A DNA stretch of 64,000 nucleotides from Microbulbifer rhizosphaerae (GTDB lineage: Bacteria; Pseudomonadota; Gammaproteobacteria; Pseudomonadales; Cellvibrionaceae): contig NZ_JACHWZ010000008.1 in NCBI RefSeq assembly GCF_014191725.1, positions 176,460 through 240,459 of the forward strand, read 5' to 3'. Shown here one piece after another: positions 26,041 to 35,356 of the stretch. Both the position numbers and the translations under genes were made by a program. Numbering within the stretch: the stretch's first letter is position 1; every line of letters begins with the position of its first letter. The notes under the pieces are model-generated. The model was given only the letters and a program-made list of their open reading frames with translations. It was not told the origin of the DNA and made no database searches.

Positions 26041-28764
26041 TTAGCCGTCGAGTTCGCCTGCTATCAGTGCGAGATTTTGAATGGCCGCCAGGCCCCATTG
26101 TGCCGTGTCATTGGTCGAAACCCAGGGCGCTTCGACGATGGGATTCAATACATCCGGCCCGGTAATTTCCTCTGTGGCGAGACTTCGGCCTGTCCAGTCG
26201 CGTGTGAACTCCCGCTGGCGGGTGAACTCCCTCCAGGCCCGCTGTGCCAGCTTTCTGTCACCTTCCTGCACCGCCACATAGGCGGTCAGGCGCGAGTGCG
26301 CTACCGTCAGGCTGTTATTGTGGAAAGGCCTGCCCAGCGCGGCCTTCTGCTCCTCGTCACTGGCACTGTAGTATCTGCCATAGCGCAGCCAGGCTGCCTT
26401 GAACTCGGGCACATCGATCAACTGATTCAATTCAGCGCATATTTCAATCAGGCCAAAGACCGCACTCAGATGTGAAAGACCCGGCCCGGTATCCGGAGGG
26501 GGAAGCAGTTTTTTGCTGTCGACATCAAAACCGAAGCCTCCAGCAAAAAATCCCTGGGGATGGCCGCCGATAGATCGCATGGCATTCTCGAGCCAGCTCC
26601 GATACTTCTCGTCTCCGGCGCGCTCCCACGCCGTCAGCCAGTTGGCCGCGGCGGAGCCCCAATCGGTACCGACGCCAATTCTGGCCTCGCCGGGCATCGG
26701 TTTCTCGTTAGGCAGTTTCCGGTGCGCATTGACTTCGGCGAGTTTCCTGTCAGCCTCTATGACTTCATTGAGCACATCACCAGTTCGCTCATCACCGGTC
26801 AGGAAATAGTGGAAACGTCGATACGCGGCCGTGCTGATGCGCAATTGTTTGGCACTGCATCCCCAATGCTGGACATTGTGGCGCGTACCCAGACCTTTGA
26901 AACGCCCCAGGTGATACATATCGACATCGCGGTTATGGCGGGTCATGGCTTCCGCTATCCGGAAAGTATCGGCATCGCCAGTTCGCAAGAAGGAGTACCA
27001 CAACCACAAATCTGGTGACAGTTCCGAATTGTCCCAGGCATAGCCGCCGATATCGTACCGCCACACGTGACGGTCGGCGTCATAGGTGTGCATGACGTCA
27101 CCGTAGTTCCAGAAGCCGTACCAGTGGTGCTGGTCAATCTGCTTCTTGTAGTACTGCACCGACCAGGCAAGCCTGTCCTCGATAGCCTTTTTCATCGGCG
27201 TGGACCTGTCGGGCAGGCTCCACAGGGAACCGAACACGCTCGCCTTGAGATAATCCTCGGGGGCGGCGACAACCTGGGCCGGTTTGCGGATGGTATCCGC
27301 CAGTGCGATGGTGTCGGCGCGCGATGGGGTGGCGCCCAGAACGCACAGGGTAAAGTCTGTGCTGCGGGCGACGCCGTAGGCACTTCCAAACCCCGGCTCG
27401 TAATCTTCGTAAGTGATATTGAGGGCGTCGAGCTGTTGCTCATAGGTCTCCTGCCCCATGCCGTCATGGTAGAAACGCACATCCATGGGGGGCGCTTCGG
27501 GCGACCAGAACCAGAGGGTGGCTTCAGACACGTCCGCGCCGGCATTGCGGATATCGATCTGCGTCGGGTGCAGCTGCCAGAAGTCCCGCATGCCGAAGAG
27601 CACACCGCCCGAAACTCCGCCCAGGTAGCCCACGCCGCTGGCCCGCTGTCCCTGAGCGGCGTCTATCCAGCCATGGCCGCTTTTGGTTCTCTTTTTGACG
27701 GAAAAACCATTCGCGTTCAGTTGCGAGAGGCTGTAGTCATTCCACACCGGAATCCAGTGCATGCGGCTGCTGACCCGGCTGTCCCACTCGCTGAGCGGGG
27801 GAGTCGCAACACCATCTATTTGCGCCTGCCTTACGGCCCGCCCGGGGTCTCTCCGCAAACCGGTGATTCCCTGCGGCGATTCACTCCAGAGACCGTTGTC
27901 TTCCCCCACAAAGCGGACATGCCGATTGTACGGCTCGTCGCGCTGAACCACTTCAAAGCGGAAACCCAATCCTCTGATAAAATCTTTTTGGTCATCGCCG
28001 TCAAAGACAAAGTTGTGGCTGATGCGGAGCGACTCTCCGCCCGCATAGAAATACAAACGCAGGCTAAAAGGCAGCCATTCGCGGCCCGCCTCCGTGCGAT
28101 GCACACCTTCCAGTTTGATCACCGCGCGAACCGGCCCCTGTTGCTCCGCCGTGGCTCGGGTGATATGGGCCTGAAATGACTCTGTCTGGACCGCGGATTC
28201 GATTTCGACGCCGTCCTGTACAAGGCCGACAAGCCTGGCATTTTTTGCAATCAAACGATCATCGCGCAGCATTTCATAAATGATATGCGGGCCGCGTTTG
28301 GGGATAACCCAGCGCACAACACCCGTATCCACTTCGAACCTATCGCGGAGATTCTCGACGCGAACGGCCATCGCCGGCGCCGGGTCGGAGCCCTTCTCGA
28401 CCCGGAACTGGCTGCCCAGTGAGGTGTTGGCGGCTATTGCGTGCGCCGTCCATTTAACACTGCCATCGGGCCAGTAGGCGGTGGGCCAGCTCTGCAGCGC
28501 CACTTTGCCGCCCCGCTCATTGACCAGGCAGAGCGCCTGCCCGGGCTCCATTGCCCCCTGGGGCCATGCCTGTCCCCAGGTCGCACCGGATTTGATGACG
28601 GGCTCCTCTCCCTCCAGCCAGCTCAAATGGCCTTCTTTGCGCATGGGAGAGATAGACGAAAGAGGCGCCGGCGCAGAAGCCAAAGCCTTATGCATGGCCT
28701 GCCCTGCCAACGGCAGGGAGGCGGCCAGTGCGCCTTTCTTGAGAAAATCGCGTCGATCCATCAC
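26041..28764 (-). CDS. Tat-exported PL26-like exo-rhamnogalacturonan lyase family protein
   Basis: A 907-residue protein, probably releasing unsaturated disaccharides from RG-I chain ends. MDRRDFLKKGALAASLPLAG is a textbook twin-arginine signal (Met 2 is the likelier start). An N-terminal beta-sandwich (about 45-330) carries the WGQAWPQGA and QSWPTAYWPDGSVKWTAHA segments typical of PcRGLX-type exolyases. A middle beta domain (about 330-520) and an alpha/alpha-barrel (about 530-880; YGFWNYGDVMHTYD, GGYAWDNSELSP) follow. The length and order match that family (fungal enzyme about 890 residues). Family assignment is from recall of these segments; catalytic residues are not assigned. It is first in the long minus-strand operon. 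Confidence 0.78.
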   Translation of the reverse strand: MMDRRDFLKKGALAASLPLAGQAMHKALASAPAPLSSISPMRKEGHLSWLEGEEPVIKSGATWGQAWPQGAMEPGQALCLVNERGGKVALQSWPTAYWPDGSVKWTAHAIAANTSLGSQFRVEKGSDPAPAMAVRVENLRDRFEVDTGVVRWVIPKRGPHIIYEMLRDDRLIAKNARLVGLVQDGVEIESAVQTESFQAHITRATAEQQGPVRAVIKLEGVHRTEAGREWLPFSLRLYFYAGGESLRISHNFVFDGDDQKDFIRGLGFRFEVVQRDEPYNRHVRFVGEDNGLWSESPQGITGLRRDPGRAVRQAQIDGVATPPLSEWDSRVSSRMHWIPVWNDYSLSQLNANGFSVKKRTKSGHGWIDAAQGQRASGVGYLGGVSGGVLFGMRDFWQLHPTQIDIRNAGADVSEATLWFWSPEAPPMDVRFYHDGMGQETYEQQLDALNITYEDYEPGFGSAYGVARSTDFTLCVLGATPSRADTIALADTIRKPAQVVAAPEDYLKASVFGSLWSLPDRSTPMKKAIEDRLAWSVQYYKKQIDQHHWYGFWNYGDVMHTYDADRHVWRYDIGGYAWDNSELSPDLWLWYSFLRTGDADTFRIAEAMTRHNRDVDMYHLGRFKGLGTRHNVQHWGCSAKQLRISTAAYRRFHYFLTGDERTGDVLNEVIEADRKLAEVNAHRKLPNEKPMPGEARIGVGTDWGSAAANWLTAWERAGDEKYRSWLENAMRSIGGHPQGFFAGGFGFDVDSKKLLPPPDTGPGLSHLSAVFGLIEICAELNQLIDVPEFKAAWLRYGRYYSASDEEQKAALGRPFHNNSLTVAHSRLTAYVAVQEGDRKLAQRAWREFTRQREFTRDWTGRSLATEEITGPDVLNPIVEAPWVSTNDTAQWGLAAIQNLALIAGELDG

Positions 28765-28829
28765 TGTAATTCTTCGTTATTATTTGATCGGCCGACCCCA
28801 ATGGAGCCGCATAAAACAGGTAGAGATTA

Positions 28830-28878
28830 TTTATACCCCATGTGATCTATTATGACAATATATGATCATATATGATCA
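28830..28878 (-). promoter_or_regulatory. Promoter and phased TGATCA array upstream of the PL26-like operon
   Basis: On the minus strand, TTGTCA (28858-28853) and TATAAA (28835-28830) are 17 bp apart. On the plus strand TGATCT, TGACAA, TGATCA and TGATCA begin at 28843, 28853, 28863 and 28873, that is, every 10 bp across the spacer, -35 box and upstream DNA. It resembles the RTCA arrays at the other promoters of the locus. Confidence 0.62.
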
Positions 28879-28923
28879 TTAATATTGACAAGAGAGTCGG
28901 GTATTGCCGGAAACCCGCGCTGG

Positions 28924-30327
28924 TCAACCGGCTACCGACACCGCCTCGAGCTCCAGAGTCCTGCGCCATCGCTGCTTATAATGTTCAAATTTTTTCAGGC
29001 GTGTCGCCCCACCGCTTTGCGCCAATGGTCTGTTGACGCCCCCAACCCAGTCCACCAGAGATGCGCACCCCTGCACCGTGCCCGTGTCATCCGCGGACAG
29101 CCAGACTTGCTGATGGCCCCGCAACTGCGCCAGCAATGCGCACAGAATGGGGTTTTTGAGAAAAGCGCCCTCAACGAAAATATCGCCCCGCGCACCGAGC
29201 AGATCCAGCAGGTAATCCAGCATCAGGGCGCAGTACAGCGAGGCCAGCGCGGCCCCGCAGCCAGTGGGAACAACGCCTTCAAGCCTGCCATCCCGGCCCG
29301 GGAAAGGGCCACTGCCGCCGCTGAAATCCGGCAAGGCCATGGTGCCCGCATCGATCAGTTTCTGCAGTTCAGTTTCGCCGTATTGCTCATCGATTGCCGC
29401 TCCCGCCCGCTTGCAGACAGCCGCATATTCCCGCCCGCCCATAAAACGCGCGCAGGCCACCGGTTGTCCGGTGACATCCACGTTGGCCAACATATCGCGA
29501 CCGGCTTTCAACCCCTCCAGCGGCGTACCCGACACCATCAGGATCGACCAGGTTCCGGTGGAAATTACCGTGAAAGGCTTATCGGCACAGGTGGCGCGGT
29601 AACGCAAAAAACTGGCGTTGCTGTCGTGAACACCGGCGAATACGCGACAGGAATCCGGGAGCCCGGTCAGCTTCCCGATCTCCGGCCTGATACATCCAAG
29701 CTGGGTCCACGCCGGCACCACCCGGGGGAACAGGTGCCGCCATCGCAGGTTTTCCACCAGCGAAGAGAAATCAGCCGTTGCCGGCGACCAGAGATCCGTA
29801 TGGCATCCCAGTGACGTTACTTCCGAACAGCACTGCCCCGTTAATCGCCAAGCCCAGTATTGCGGATACATAAGGATATCCGTCGCCCGCGCGAATGCTT
29901 CGGGATACAGTTGCCGCTGCCAATAGAGTTGACGTCCCAGGTTCAGGCCGGCCGGCAGAGCCGGGGAATAAGTCTCGGAAAATTCGGGGCGCAAGCGGTC
30001 GTAGCGGGGATTACAGCTTTCGATACCGGTATATTCGTAGTCCAGGACGGGCAATACCAAACCCGCCTCTTCCCCATGGCGGTTGATCAGTGCAGCCGCC
30101 GCGCCGTGAGTGGTGATGCTGACGGCCGAAATCAAATACTCCTGCGCCGCCTCACCGATTCCCCTCAGCATCCACTGCCAAAGACCCTCGATATCGAAAT
30201 GGGGATAGGGCGCACCACTCAATACCCGGTTGTCGGTCTGCCGGGAAAAAACCGACTCCCCGGCATTATTGAGAAGATGAAGTTTGACGTGGGTTTTCCC
30301 CACATCCAGAACCAGCTTGTAACTCAT
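28924..30327 (-). CDS. rhaK: FGGY-family kinase, probable L-rhamnulokinase
   Basis: A 467-residue cytoplasmic kinase that should phosphorylate L-rhamnulose to L-rhamnulose 1-phosphate. N-terminal phosphate motif LDVGKTHVKLHL (7-18) and the second ATPase motif ISTGTWSILM (about 261-270) mark the FGGY fold. GGREYAAV and FVEGAFLKNP fit the FGGY type found with RhaI-type isomerases in Pseudomonas and rhizobia rather than the E. coli RhaB. Fuculokinase is possible from sequence alone; the divergent aldolase/dehydrogenase and isomerase genes favour rhamnulose. It is transcribed divergently from rhaEW, across a 363-bp regulatory gap. Confidence 0.82.
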   Translation of the reverse strand: MSYKLVLDVGKTHVKLHLLNNAGESVFSRQTDNRVLSGAPYPHFDIEGLWQWMLRGIGEAAQEYLISAVSITTHGAAAALINRHGEEAGLVLPVLDYEYTGIESCNPRYDRLRPEFSETYSPALPAGLNLGRQLYWQRQLYPEAFARATDILMYPQYWAWRLTGQCCSEVTSLGCHTDLWSPATADFSSLVENLRWRHLFPRVVPAWTQLGCIRPEIGKLTGLPDSCRVFAGVHDSNASFLRYRATCADKPFTVISTGTWSILMVSGTPLEGLKAGRDMLANVDVTGQPVACARFMGGREYAAVCKRAGAAIDEQYGETELQKLIDAGTMALPDFSGGSGPFPGRDGRLEGVVPTGCGAALASLYCALMLDYLLDLLGARGDIFVEGAFLKNPILCALLAQLRGHQQVWLSADDTGTVQGCASLVDWVGGVNRPLAQSGGATRLKKFEHYKQRWRRTLELEAVSVAG

Positions 30328-30690
30328 TGGCAGCCATTCTCATTCGATAGTCAGCGCATTGTGTGTAAGAGCCTCTGCTTAAAGTCTCGAATTTGAGCGC
30401 GACGGGGCGGGATAGCCCGTCTGGCAGCCTTATGAGAAGACTTTAAAACAGCCTCTAACGGTGACGCCGTGGCTTTGCCTGTCCAGGTGAAGTCACTCGC
30501 GGCACTCGGCCTCACCTCGATCAATATAAAGTACCGGTGATCTGTTTTGCAATATTTTAATCATAAAGCATCAAAACTCGTGTTTGACCACATCAAAACA
30601 ATCACATACAATCATTATCAATCAACAAAAAGCCTATATGTCCCTTTGCGCATCGCAGCCGTTCAAATTAGTCAGATAGAGTGGATTTAG
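30328..30690. other. Divergent rhaK/rhaEW intergenic region
   Basis: No gene. The rhaK-proximal half contains a long inverted pair TTAAAGTCTC / GAGAAGACTTTAA (about 30379-30448) around a GC-rich palindrome, apparently an RNA hairpin in the rhaK leader. The rhaEW-proximal half is AT-rich and holds the promoter and operator array annotated separately. Confidence 0.5.
30560..30624 (+). promoter_or_regulatory. rhaEW promoter with two phased ATCA arrays
   Basis: TTGACC (30584-30589) and TACAAT (30607-30612), spacer 17 bp, form a good sigma70 promoter toward rhaEW. CAATCA occurs at 30599, 30609 and 30619, exactly 10 bp apart, covering the -10 box. A second pair of ATCA motifs at 30560 and 30570 (10 bp apart) lies upstream, toward rhaK. 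This is the clearest operator array in the window. Confidence 0.72.
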
Positions 30691-32805
30691 ATGACCTCAC
30701 CCCTTCAAAACCTTTGGGATGACCAGATAGCATCTCGCCTGAGCGAACCCGAACAACTGAAGTATCGCTCCAACCTTCTGGGATCCGATCTGCGCATCAC
30801 CAACTACGGTGGCGGCAATACATCCGCCAAGATCTTTATGCGCGATCCGTTGACCGGCGAAGAGACCCAGGTGCTCTGGGTCAAGGGGTCCGGCGGCGAT
30901 CTGGGCTCTATCGAACTGGACGGTTTTTCCACGCTGTATATGGATAAGCTGCAACAGCTGAAAGACCTTTACCGGGGCCTCGAACATGAAGACGAGATGG
31001 TGGGATACCTGCCCCACTGCACCTTTAACCTGAATCCCCGCGCAGCCAGTATCGACACCCCCCTGCACGCCTATATACCTCATCCCCATGTTGACCATAT
31101 GCACCCGGATGCGGCTATCGCCGTCGCCTGCACGAAAAACAGCAGGGAGCTGACGGAGATGATCTTTGGCGGCGATATGGGCTGGCTGCCCTGGCAGCGT
31201 CCCGGCTACGATCTGGGCCTGAAACTGGAAAAAATGGCGGCCGGCAATTCGCACCTGAAAGGCATAGTCCTCGAAGGCCACGGCATTTTTACCTGGGGGC
31301 CCACGTCCAAAGACTGTTACCTCAACACCCTGGACATTATCCAGCGGGCCGCCGATTGGCTGGCGGACAACAATACAAATGAGGCGTTCGGCGGGAGCCG
31401 CTATGACGCCCCTCTTGATGCCCCCCCTCTCGATACAGAGAAACGCAAGTCCGTGGCCGCCAGGCTGATGCCCCTGATTCGCGGCAAGATCACCAATGCA
31501 CAGCGCAAAATCGGTCACTTCGATGATTCCGCCACCATCCTGCAGTTTGTGAACTCCCGTGAACTGACAACCCTGGCGGCCCTGGGCACTTCCTGTCCCG
31601 ATCATTTCCTGCGCACCAAAATACGCCCCCTGGTTATCGACTTCGATCCCACCGGCGCCGACCTGGACAGCGAGCTGGCGCGTTGCGTGGAACAACTGGA
31701 TCAGCAGTTGGCGGCTTATCGCGAGGATTACACCGCTTATTATCAGCGCTGCAAACGCGACACCAGCCCGGCCATGCGCGACCCCAATGCCGTGGTCTAC
31801 CTGATCCCCGGCGTAGGCATGATCACCTTCGCCAAGGACAAGGCCACCGCCCGCATCGCCGGCGAGTTCTATATCAACGCCATCAACGTGATGCGCGAAG
31901 CCAACGGCGTCGGCGAATATGTTGGCCTGGACGAGCAGGAAGCGTTTGATATCGAGTACTGGTTACTCGAAGAAGCGAAATTGCAGCGCATGCCCAAACC
32001 CAAGTCACTGGCTGGTCGCGTCGCCTTCATTACCGGTGGTGCCGGCGGCATCGGCAAAGCCAGTGCCGTGCGCATGCTGCACGAAGGCGCCTGTGTGGTG
32101 CTGGCCGATATCGACCGGGAGGCATTGGATACCGCCGTCGTCGAGCTCTCGGCGGTCTACGGCCCGGACGTAGTGCGCGGGACGCACTGCGATGTGACTA
32201 GCGAAGCGGCGGTCGCAGATGCCATGGCCGCCACATCACTCGCCTTTGGCGGACTGGATATCCTGGTCTCCAACGCCGGTATCGCCAGTTCCGCCGCACT
32301 GGATGAAACCAGCCTGGAATTGTGGAATCGGAATATCAGTATTCTGGCGACGGGCTACTTCCTGGTCAGTCGGGAAGGCTTCAAGCTGATGAAAGCGCAG
32401 CACACCGGCGGCGCCATGGTATTCGTGGCCAGCAAGAACGGGCTGGTGGCCTCGCCCAATGCCTCCGCCTACTGCACTGCCAAGGCAGCGGAACTCCAAC
32501 TGGCGCGCGGCGTCGCCCTGGAAGGCGCACCGCTGGGTATTCGCTGCAATGTGGTCAACCCGGATGCGGTGCTGCGCGGCTCCAAGATATGGACTGGCAA
32601 GTGGCGGGAAGAACGTGCCGCAGCTTATCAAATGGAAGAAGATGATCTCGAGGGGCACTACCGCGAGCGCAGCCTGCTCAAGCGCGACGTCCTGCCGGAA
32701 GATATCGCCGAGGCCGTATACTTCCTGGCTTCCGACCTGTCGGCCAAGTCCACCGGCAATATAATCAATGTGGACGCGGGGCACGCGCCGTCGTTTACCC
32801 GCTGA
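30691..32805 (+). CDS. rhaEW: Bifunctional L-rhamnulose-1-phosphate aldolase / L-lactaldehyde dehydrogenase
   Basis: A 704-residue cytoplasmic fusion enzyme. The N-terminal class II aldolase domain (about 1-430) splits L-rhamnulose 1-phosphate to dihydroxyacetone phosphate and L-lactaldehyde; IPHPHVDHMHPDA (about 130-142) and EGHGIFTWG carry the metal-binding His residues. The C-terminal short-chain dehydrogenase (about 440-700) should oxidise lactaldehyde to L-lactate; it has the NAD-binding TGGAGGIG (about 448-455), a NAG segment and the YCTAK catalytic pair (Y594, K598). This fusion is the known alternative to separate RhaD and AldA. It is followed by rhaI after 44 bp, and its lactate product explains the lutABC genes downstream. 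Confidence 0.92.
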   Translation: MTSPLQNLWDDQIASRLSEPEQLKYRSNLLGSDLRITNYGGGNTSAKIFMRDPLTGEETQVLWVKGSGGDLGSIELDGFSTLYMDKLQQLKDLYRGLEHEDEMVGYLPHCTFNLNPRAASIDTPLHAYIPHPHVDHMHPDAAIAVACTKNSRELTEMIFGGDMGWLPWQRPGYDLGLKLEKMAAGNSHLKGIVLEGHGIFTWGPTSKDCYLNTLDIIQRAADWLADNNTNEAFGGSRYDAPLDAPPLDTEKRKSVAARLMPLIRGKITNAQRKIGHFDDSATILQFVNSRELTTLAALGTSCPDHFLRTKIRPLVIDFDPTGADLDSELARCVEQLDQQLAAYREDYTAYYQRCKRDTSPAMRDPNAVVYLIPGVGMITFAKDKATARIAGEFYINAINVMREANGVGEYVGLDEQEAFDIEYWLLEEAKLQRMPKPKSLAGRVAFITGGAGGIGKASAVRMLHEGACVVLADIDREALDTAVVELSAVYGPDVVRGTHCDVTSEAAVADAMAATSLAFGGLDILVSNAGIASSAALDETSLELWNRNISILATGYFLVSREGFKLMKAQHTGGAMVFVASKNGLVASPNASAYCTAKAAELQLARGVALEGAPLGIRCNVVNPDAVLRGSKIWTGKWREERAAAYQMEEDDLEGHYRERSLLKRDVLPEDIAEAVYFLASDLSAKSTGNIINVDAGHAPSFTR

Positions 32806-32849
32806 GCCTGTCGCCCCAAAAGAGAGAAAACAGTAGAGGGAAGACAATA

Positions 32850-34142
32850 ATGAAAGAAGCTATCCCATCAGCCCTGATCGCTGAGCAGAATGAGAAGCTC
32901 GCCCGCGACCTGCATAAAGACTACGACGCCCTCGGCGAGAAACTGTCCCGCACGGGCCTGGACATAGAGCAGCTTACGGCCCGTGCCCAGGCCTTTGAAC
33001 TGGCCGTGCCCTCCTGGGGCGCCGGCACCGGCGGCACCCGCTTCGCCCGTTTTCCCGGCGTGGGCGAGCCACGCAATATCTTTGAAAAGGTCGAGGACTG
33101 CGCGGTGATTCACCAGCTCTCCGGCTGCACCCCGCTGATCTCACCGCACTTCCCCTGGGACCAGGTGGAGGACTTCTCCGAACTGAAGCAGTACGCCGAC
33201 AGCTACGGCATGGGCTGGGGCTCGGTCAACTCCAATACCTTCCAGGACCAGCCCGGCCAAACGCATTCCTACAAATACGGCAGCCTCAGCCACACCGCGG
33301 AGGCTGTGCGCGAACAGGCCGTCGCCCACAACCTGGCGTGTATCGAGTGGGGCCGGCAACTGGATTCTAAGGCCCTGACAGTGTGGGTCGGGGACGGCTC
33401 CAACCACCCCGGCCAGCAGCATTTCCAGCGCGCCTTCGAGCGCTACCTGGACAGTGCGCGCACCATCTACAGCGCCCTGCCGGACGACTGGGAAATGCAT
33501 ATCGAACACAAGATGTTCGAGCCCGCCTTCTACTCCACAGTGATCCAGGATTGGGGCAGCAATATTCTCGCCGCCATGGAACTGGGGGACAAATGCAAAT
33601 CGCTGGTGGATCTCGGCCACCACGCCCCCAACGTCAATATCGAAATGATCGTCTCGCGCCTGATTCAGTTCAAAAAGCTCGGTGGCTTTCACTTCAACGA
33701 CAGCAAGTACGGCGACGATGACCTGGACAGCGGTTCGCTGCACCCCTACCAGCAGTTCCTGATTTTCAACGAACTGGTGGATGCCGAATACCGCCAGCAG
33801 GACGGCTTTGGGCCCGACTATATGCTGGATCAGTCGCACAACGTGACCGACCCGATTGAAAGCCTGATCAATTCCGCGGTCGAAGTGCAGCGCTCCTATA
33901 TCAAGGCCCTGGTGGTCGATCGCGAGGCCTTGAACAGCTATCAGGAAAACAACGACGCGTTGATGGCCAGCAACACCCTGAAAGCCGCCTTCAATATCGA
34001 CGTATCGCCGATCCTGGCGATGGCGCGTCTGCGCGGCAAAGGCGCCATAGATCCGATCGCTGTTTACAGGGCCTCCGGCTACCGCGCGGAAACCGGTAAA
34101 AAACGGCCCGCTTCGGGTGGCAGCAGTTCCGGTATTGTCTAG
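32850..34142 (+). CDS. rhaI: L-rhamnose isomerase, RhaI type
   Basis: A 430-residue cytoplasmic metal-dependent isomerase converting L-rhamnose to L-rhamnulose. The sequence is of the RhaI type (Pseudomonas stutzeri, rhizobia), not E. coli RhaA: MGWGSVNSNTFQD, WVGDGSNHPGQQ, MHIEHKMFEPAFY, LVDLGHHAPNVNIE and FHFNDSKYGDDDLDSG carry the expected Glu, Asp and His metal ligands. The full length agrees with the family. It is preceded by an AGAGGGAAG ribosome site and followed directly by an intrinsic terminator, so rhaEW-rhaI is a two-gene transcript. Confidence 0.94.
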   Translation: MKEAIPSALIAEQNEKLARDLHKDYDALGEKLSRTGLDIEQLTARAQAFELAVPSWGAGTGGTRFARFPGVGEPRNIFEKVEDCAVIHQLSGCTPLISPHFPWDQVEDFSELKQYADSYGMGWGSVNSNTFQDQPGQTHSYKYGSLSHTAEAVREQAVAHNLACIEWGRQLDSKALTVWVGDGSNHPGQQHFQRAFERYLDSARTIYSALPDDWEMHIEHKMFEPAFYSTVIQDWGSNILAAMELGDKCKSLVDLGHHAPNVNIEMIVSRLIQFKKLGGFHFNDSKYGDDDLDSGSLHPYQQFLIFNELVDAEYRQQDGFGPDYMLDQSHNVTDPIESLINSAVEVQRSYIKALVVDREALNSYQENNDALMASNTLKAAFNIDVSPILAMARLRGKGAIDPIAVYRASGYRAETGKKRPASGGSSSGIV

Positions 34143-34160
34143 ATTTTCTTCTCCTCATCT

Positions 34161-34185
34161 GCGCCGGTTTGCCGGCGCTTTTTTT
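34161..34185 (+). terminator. Intrinsic terminator after rhaI
   Basis: GCGCCGG (34161-34167), TTTG loop, CCGGCGC (34172-34178), followed by seven T (34179-34185). A textbook Rho-independent terminator 19 bp after the rhaI stop codon. Confidence 0.93.
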
Positions 34186-34209
34186 AACTTTCGGCGTAAC
34201 GACTCAGCT

Positions 34210-34286
34210 CTCGGAACTCGGAACTCGGAACTCGGAACTCGGAACTCGGGACTCGGGACTCGGGACTCGGGACTCGGGACTCGGAA
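34210..34286. repeat. Heptanucleotide tandem repeat, 11 units
   Basis: Eleven head-to-tail 7-bp units: five CTCGGAA, then five CTCGGGA, then one CTCGGAA. The block structure shows expansion of two variants in turn. It is non-coding and lies between the rhaI terminator and a long inverted repeat. Tracts like this are prone to slippage and could vary between strains. Confidence 0.95.
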
Positions 34287-34318
34287 AAGAATACCGGAGT
34301 TTGAGGCGAAGGCCTGAT

Positions 34319-34427
34319 ACCGGGATTCGTTTGCGGGACCGTCGGCGGCCATGGACGGCCGCCGCCGAGCGTGCAGGGACGTATTGAGGGGGGGCGCCTA
34401 GCCCGTGTCCCGCAAACGAATCCCGGT
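34319..34427. repeat. MITE-like element with perfect 21-bp inverted repeats
   Basis: Perfect 21-bp arms (34319-34339 and 34407-34427; arm core TTCGTTTGCGGGAC) flank a 67-bp GC-rich interior with its own GGCGGCC palindrome. No coding frame. The arm core TTTGCGGGAC is shared with the larger element at 3473-3663. Together with the heptamer tract it fills the gap 34186-34537 before lutA, where no gene is seen. Confidence 0.7.
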
Positions 34428-34537
34428 AGCAGGGCCGCCCCGGCCTCTCTTACTGGCAACTGGGGATGTCCCCCGATTGAGAAACCATCATCGGGCAGCA
34501 AATGCTAATAGGCAGCGTTTTAACGAGAGCAAAAAGT

Positions 34538-35356
34538 ATGAACACTGCATTACCGGGCACCCCCCTCCATGTGGGCCTTTTCGCCACCTGTCCCGTGGAC
34601 CTGCTTCGCCCCAGTGTCGGCTTCGCCACCGCCAAATTGCTGGAGCAGGCCGGTTGTCGCGTCAGCGTGCCGCCGCAGAGTTGCTGCGGCCAGGTCGCGT
34701 TCAATAATGGCGACCCGGACGCGACCCGAAAACTTGCCTGGCGCATCGTCAAAGATTTCGAACCCTTCGACTATATTGTGCTCCCCTCAGGGTCCTGCAG
34801 CGGCATGATCCGGCTTCATTACCCTGCGCTGTTTCGCGATGATCCCCGTTTCGATCGGGTTAACCGCTTCTGCAGCAAAGTCTATGAACTGACCACCTTC
34901 CTGGCAGAGGTAATCGACTATCGACCGGCGGCCCCCAACTGCAATCTGGCACAGCGCAATATCACCTACCACGACAGCTGCGCGGGCCTGCGCGAACTCA
35001 ATATCCGCGACCAGCCCCGCCAGCTGCTCAAGCAGTGCGCCGGGGTCGACGTCACGGAAATGCGCGATACCGAAGCCTGCTGTGGATTCGGCGGTACCTT
35101 TTGCGTCAAGTTCCCGGCCGTCTCCAACCGCATGGTGGCCGACAAGGTGGACAATGCCCGCGATGCGGGCGCCGATCTGCTGCTGGGCGGTGATCTTTCC
35201 TGCCTGCTGAATATCGCCGGCAAAATCCAGCGGCAGCAAAACGAAAGCCCCCAGCTCTCCAAGGTGCAGGTGCGCCATGTGGCGGAAGTGTTGGCGGGCG
35301 ATCTCGACGCTCCGGCCATCGGCGAAGGCGCAGAGGCGCAAATACCCCATGAGTAG
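34538..35356 (+). CDS. lutA: Lactate utilisation Fe-S subunit LutA
   Basis: A 272-residue (Fe-S)-binding protein of the LutA/LldE type, part of the LutABC complex that oxidises L-lactate to pyruvate. Two cysteine-rich CCG domains are visible: an N-terminal one with ATCPVD and PQSCCGQ, and a C-terminal one with HDSCAGLREL and EACCGFGGTFCVKFP. The start at 34538 is supported by GAGAG 10 bp upstream and by the family N-terminus (VGLFATCPVDLLRP); 12 upstream in-frame codons are not conserved. It overlaps lutB by 8 bp, implying translational coupling. Confidence 0.9.
   Translation: MNTALPGTPLHVGLFATCPVDLLRPSVGFATAKLLEQAGCRVSVPPQSCCGQVAFNNGDPDATRKLAWRIVKDFEPFDYIVLPSGSCSGMIRLHYPALFRDDPRFDRVNRFCSKVYELTTFLAEVIDYRPAAPNCNLAQRNITYHDSCAGLRELNIRDQPRQLLKQCAGVDVTEMRDTEACCGFGGTFCVKFPAVSNRMVADKVDNARDAGADLLLGGDLSCLLNIAGKIQRQQNESPQLSKVQVRHVAEVLAGDLDAPAIGEGAEAQIPHE

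Noticed and set aside
34210..34286. CRISPR array
   Set aside because: Units are 7 bp with no spacers; it is a simple tandem repeat.
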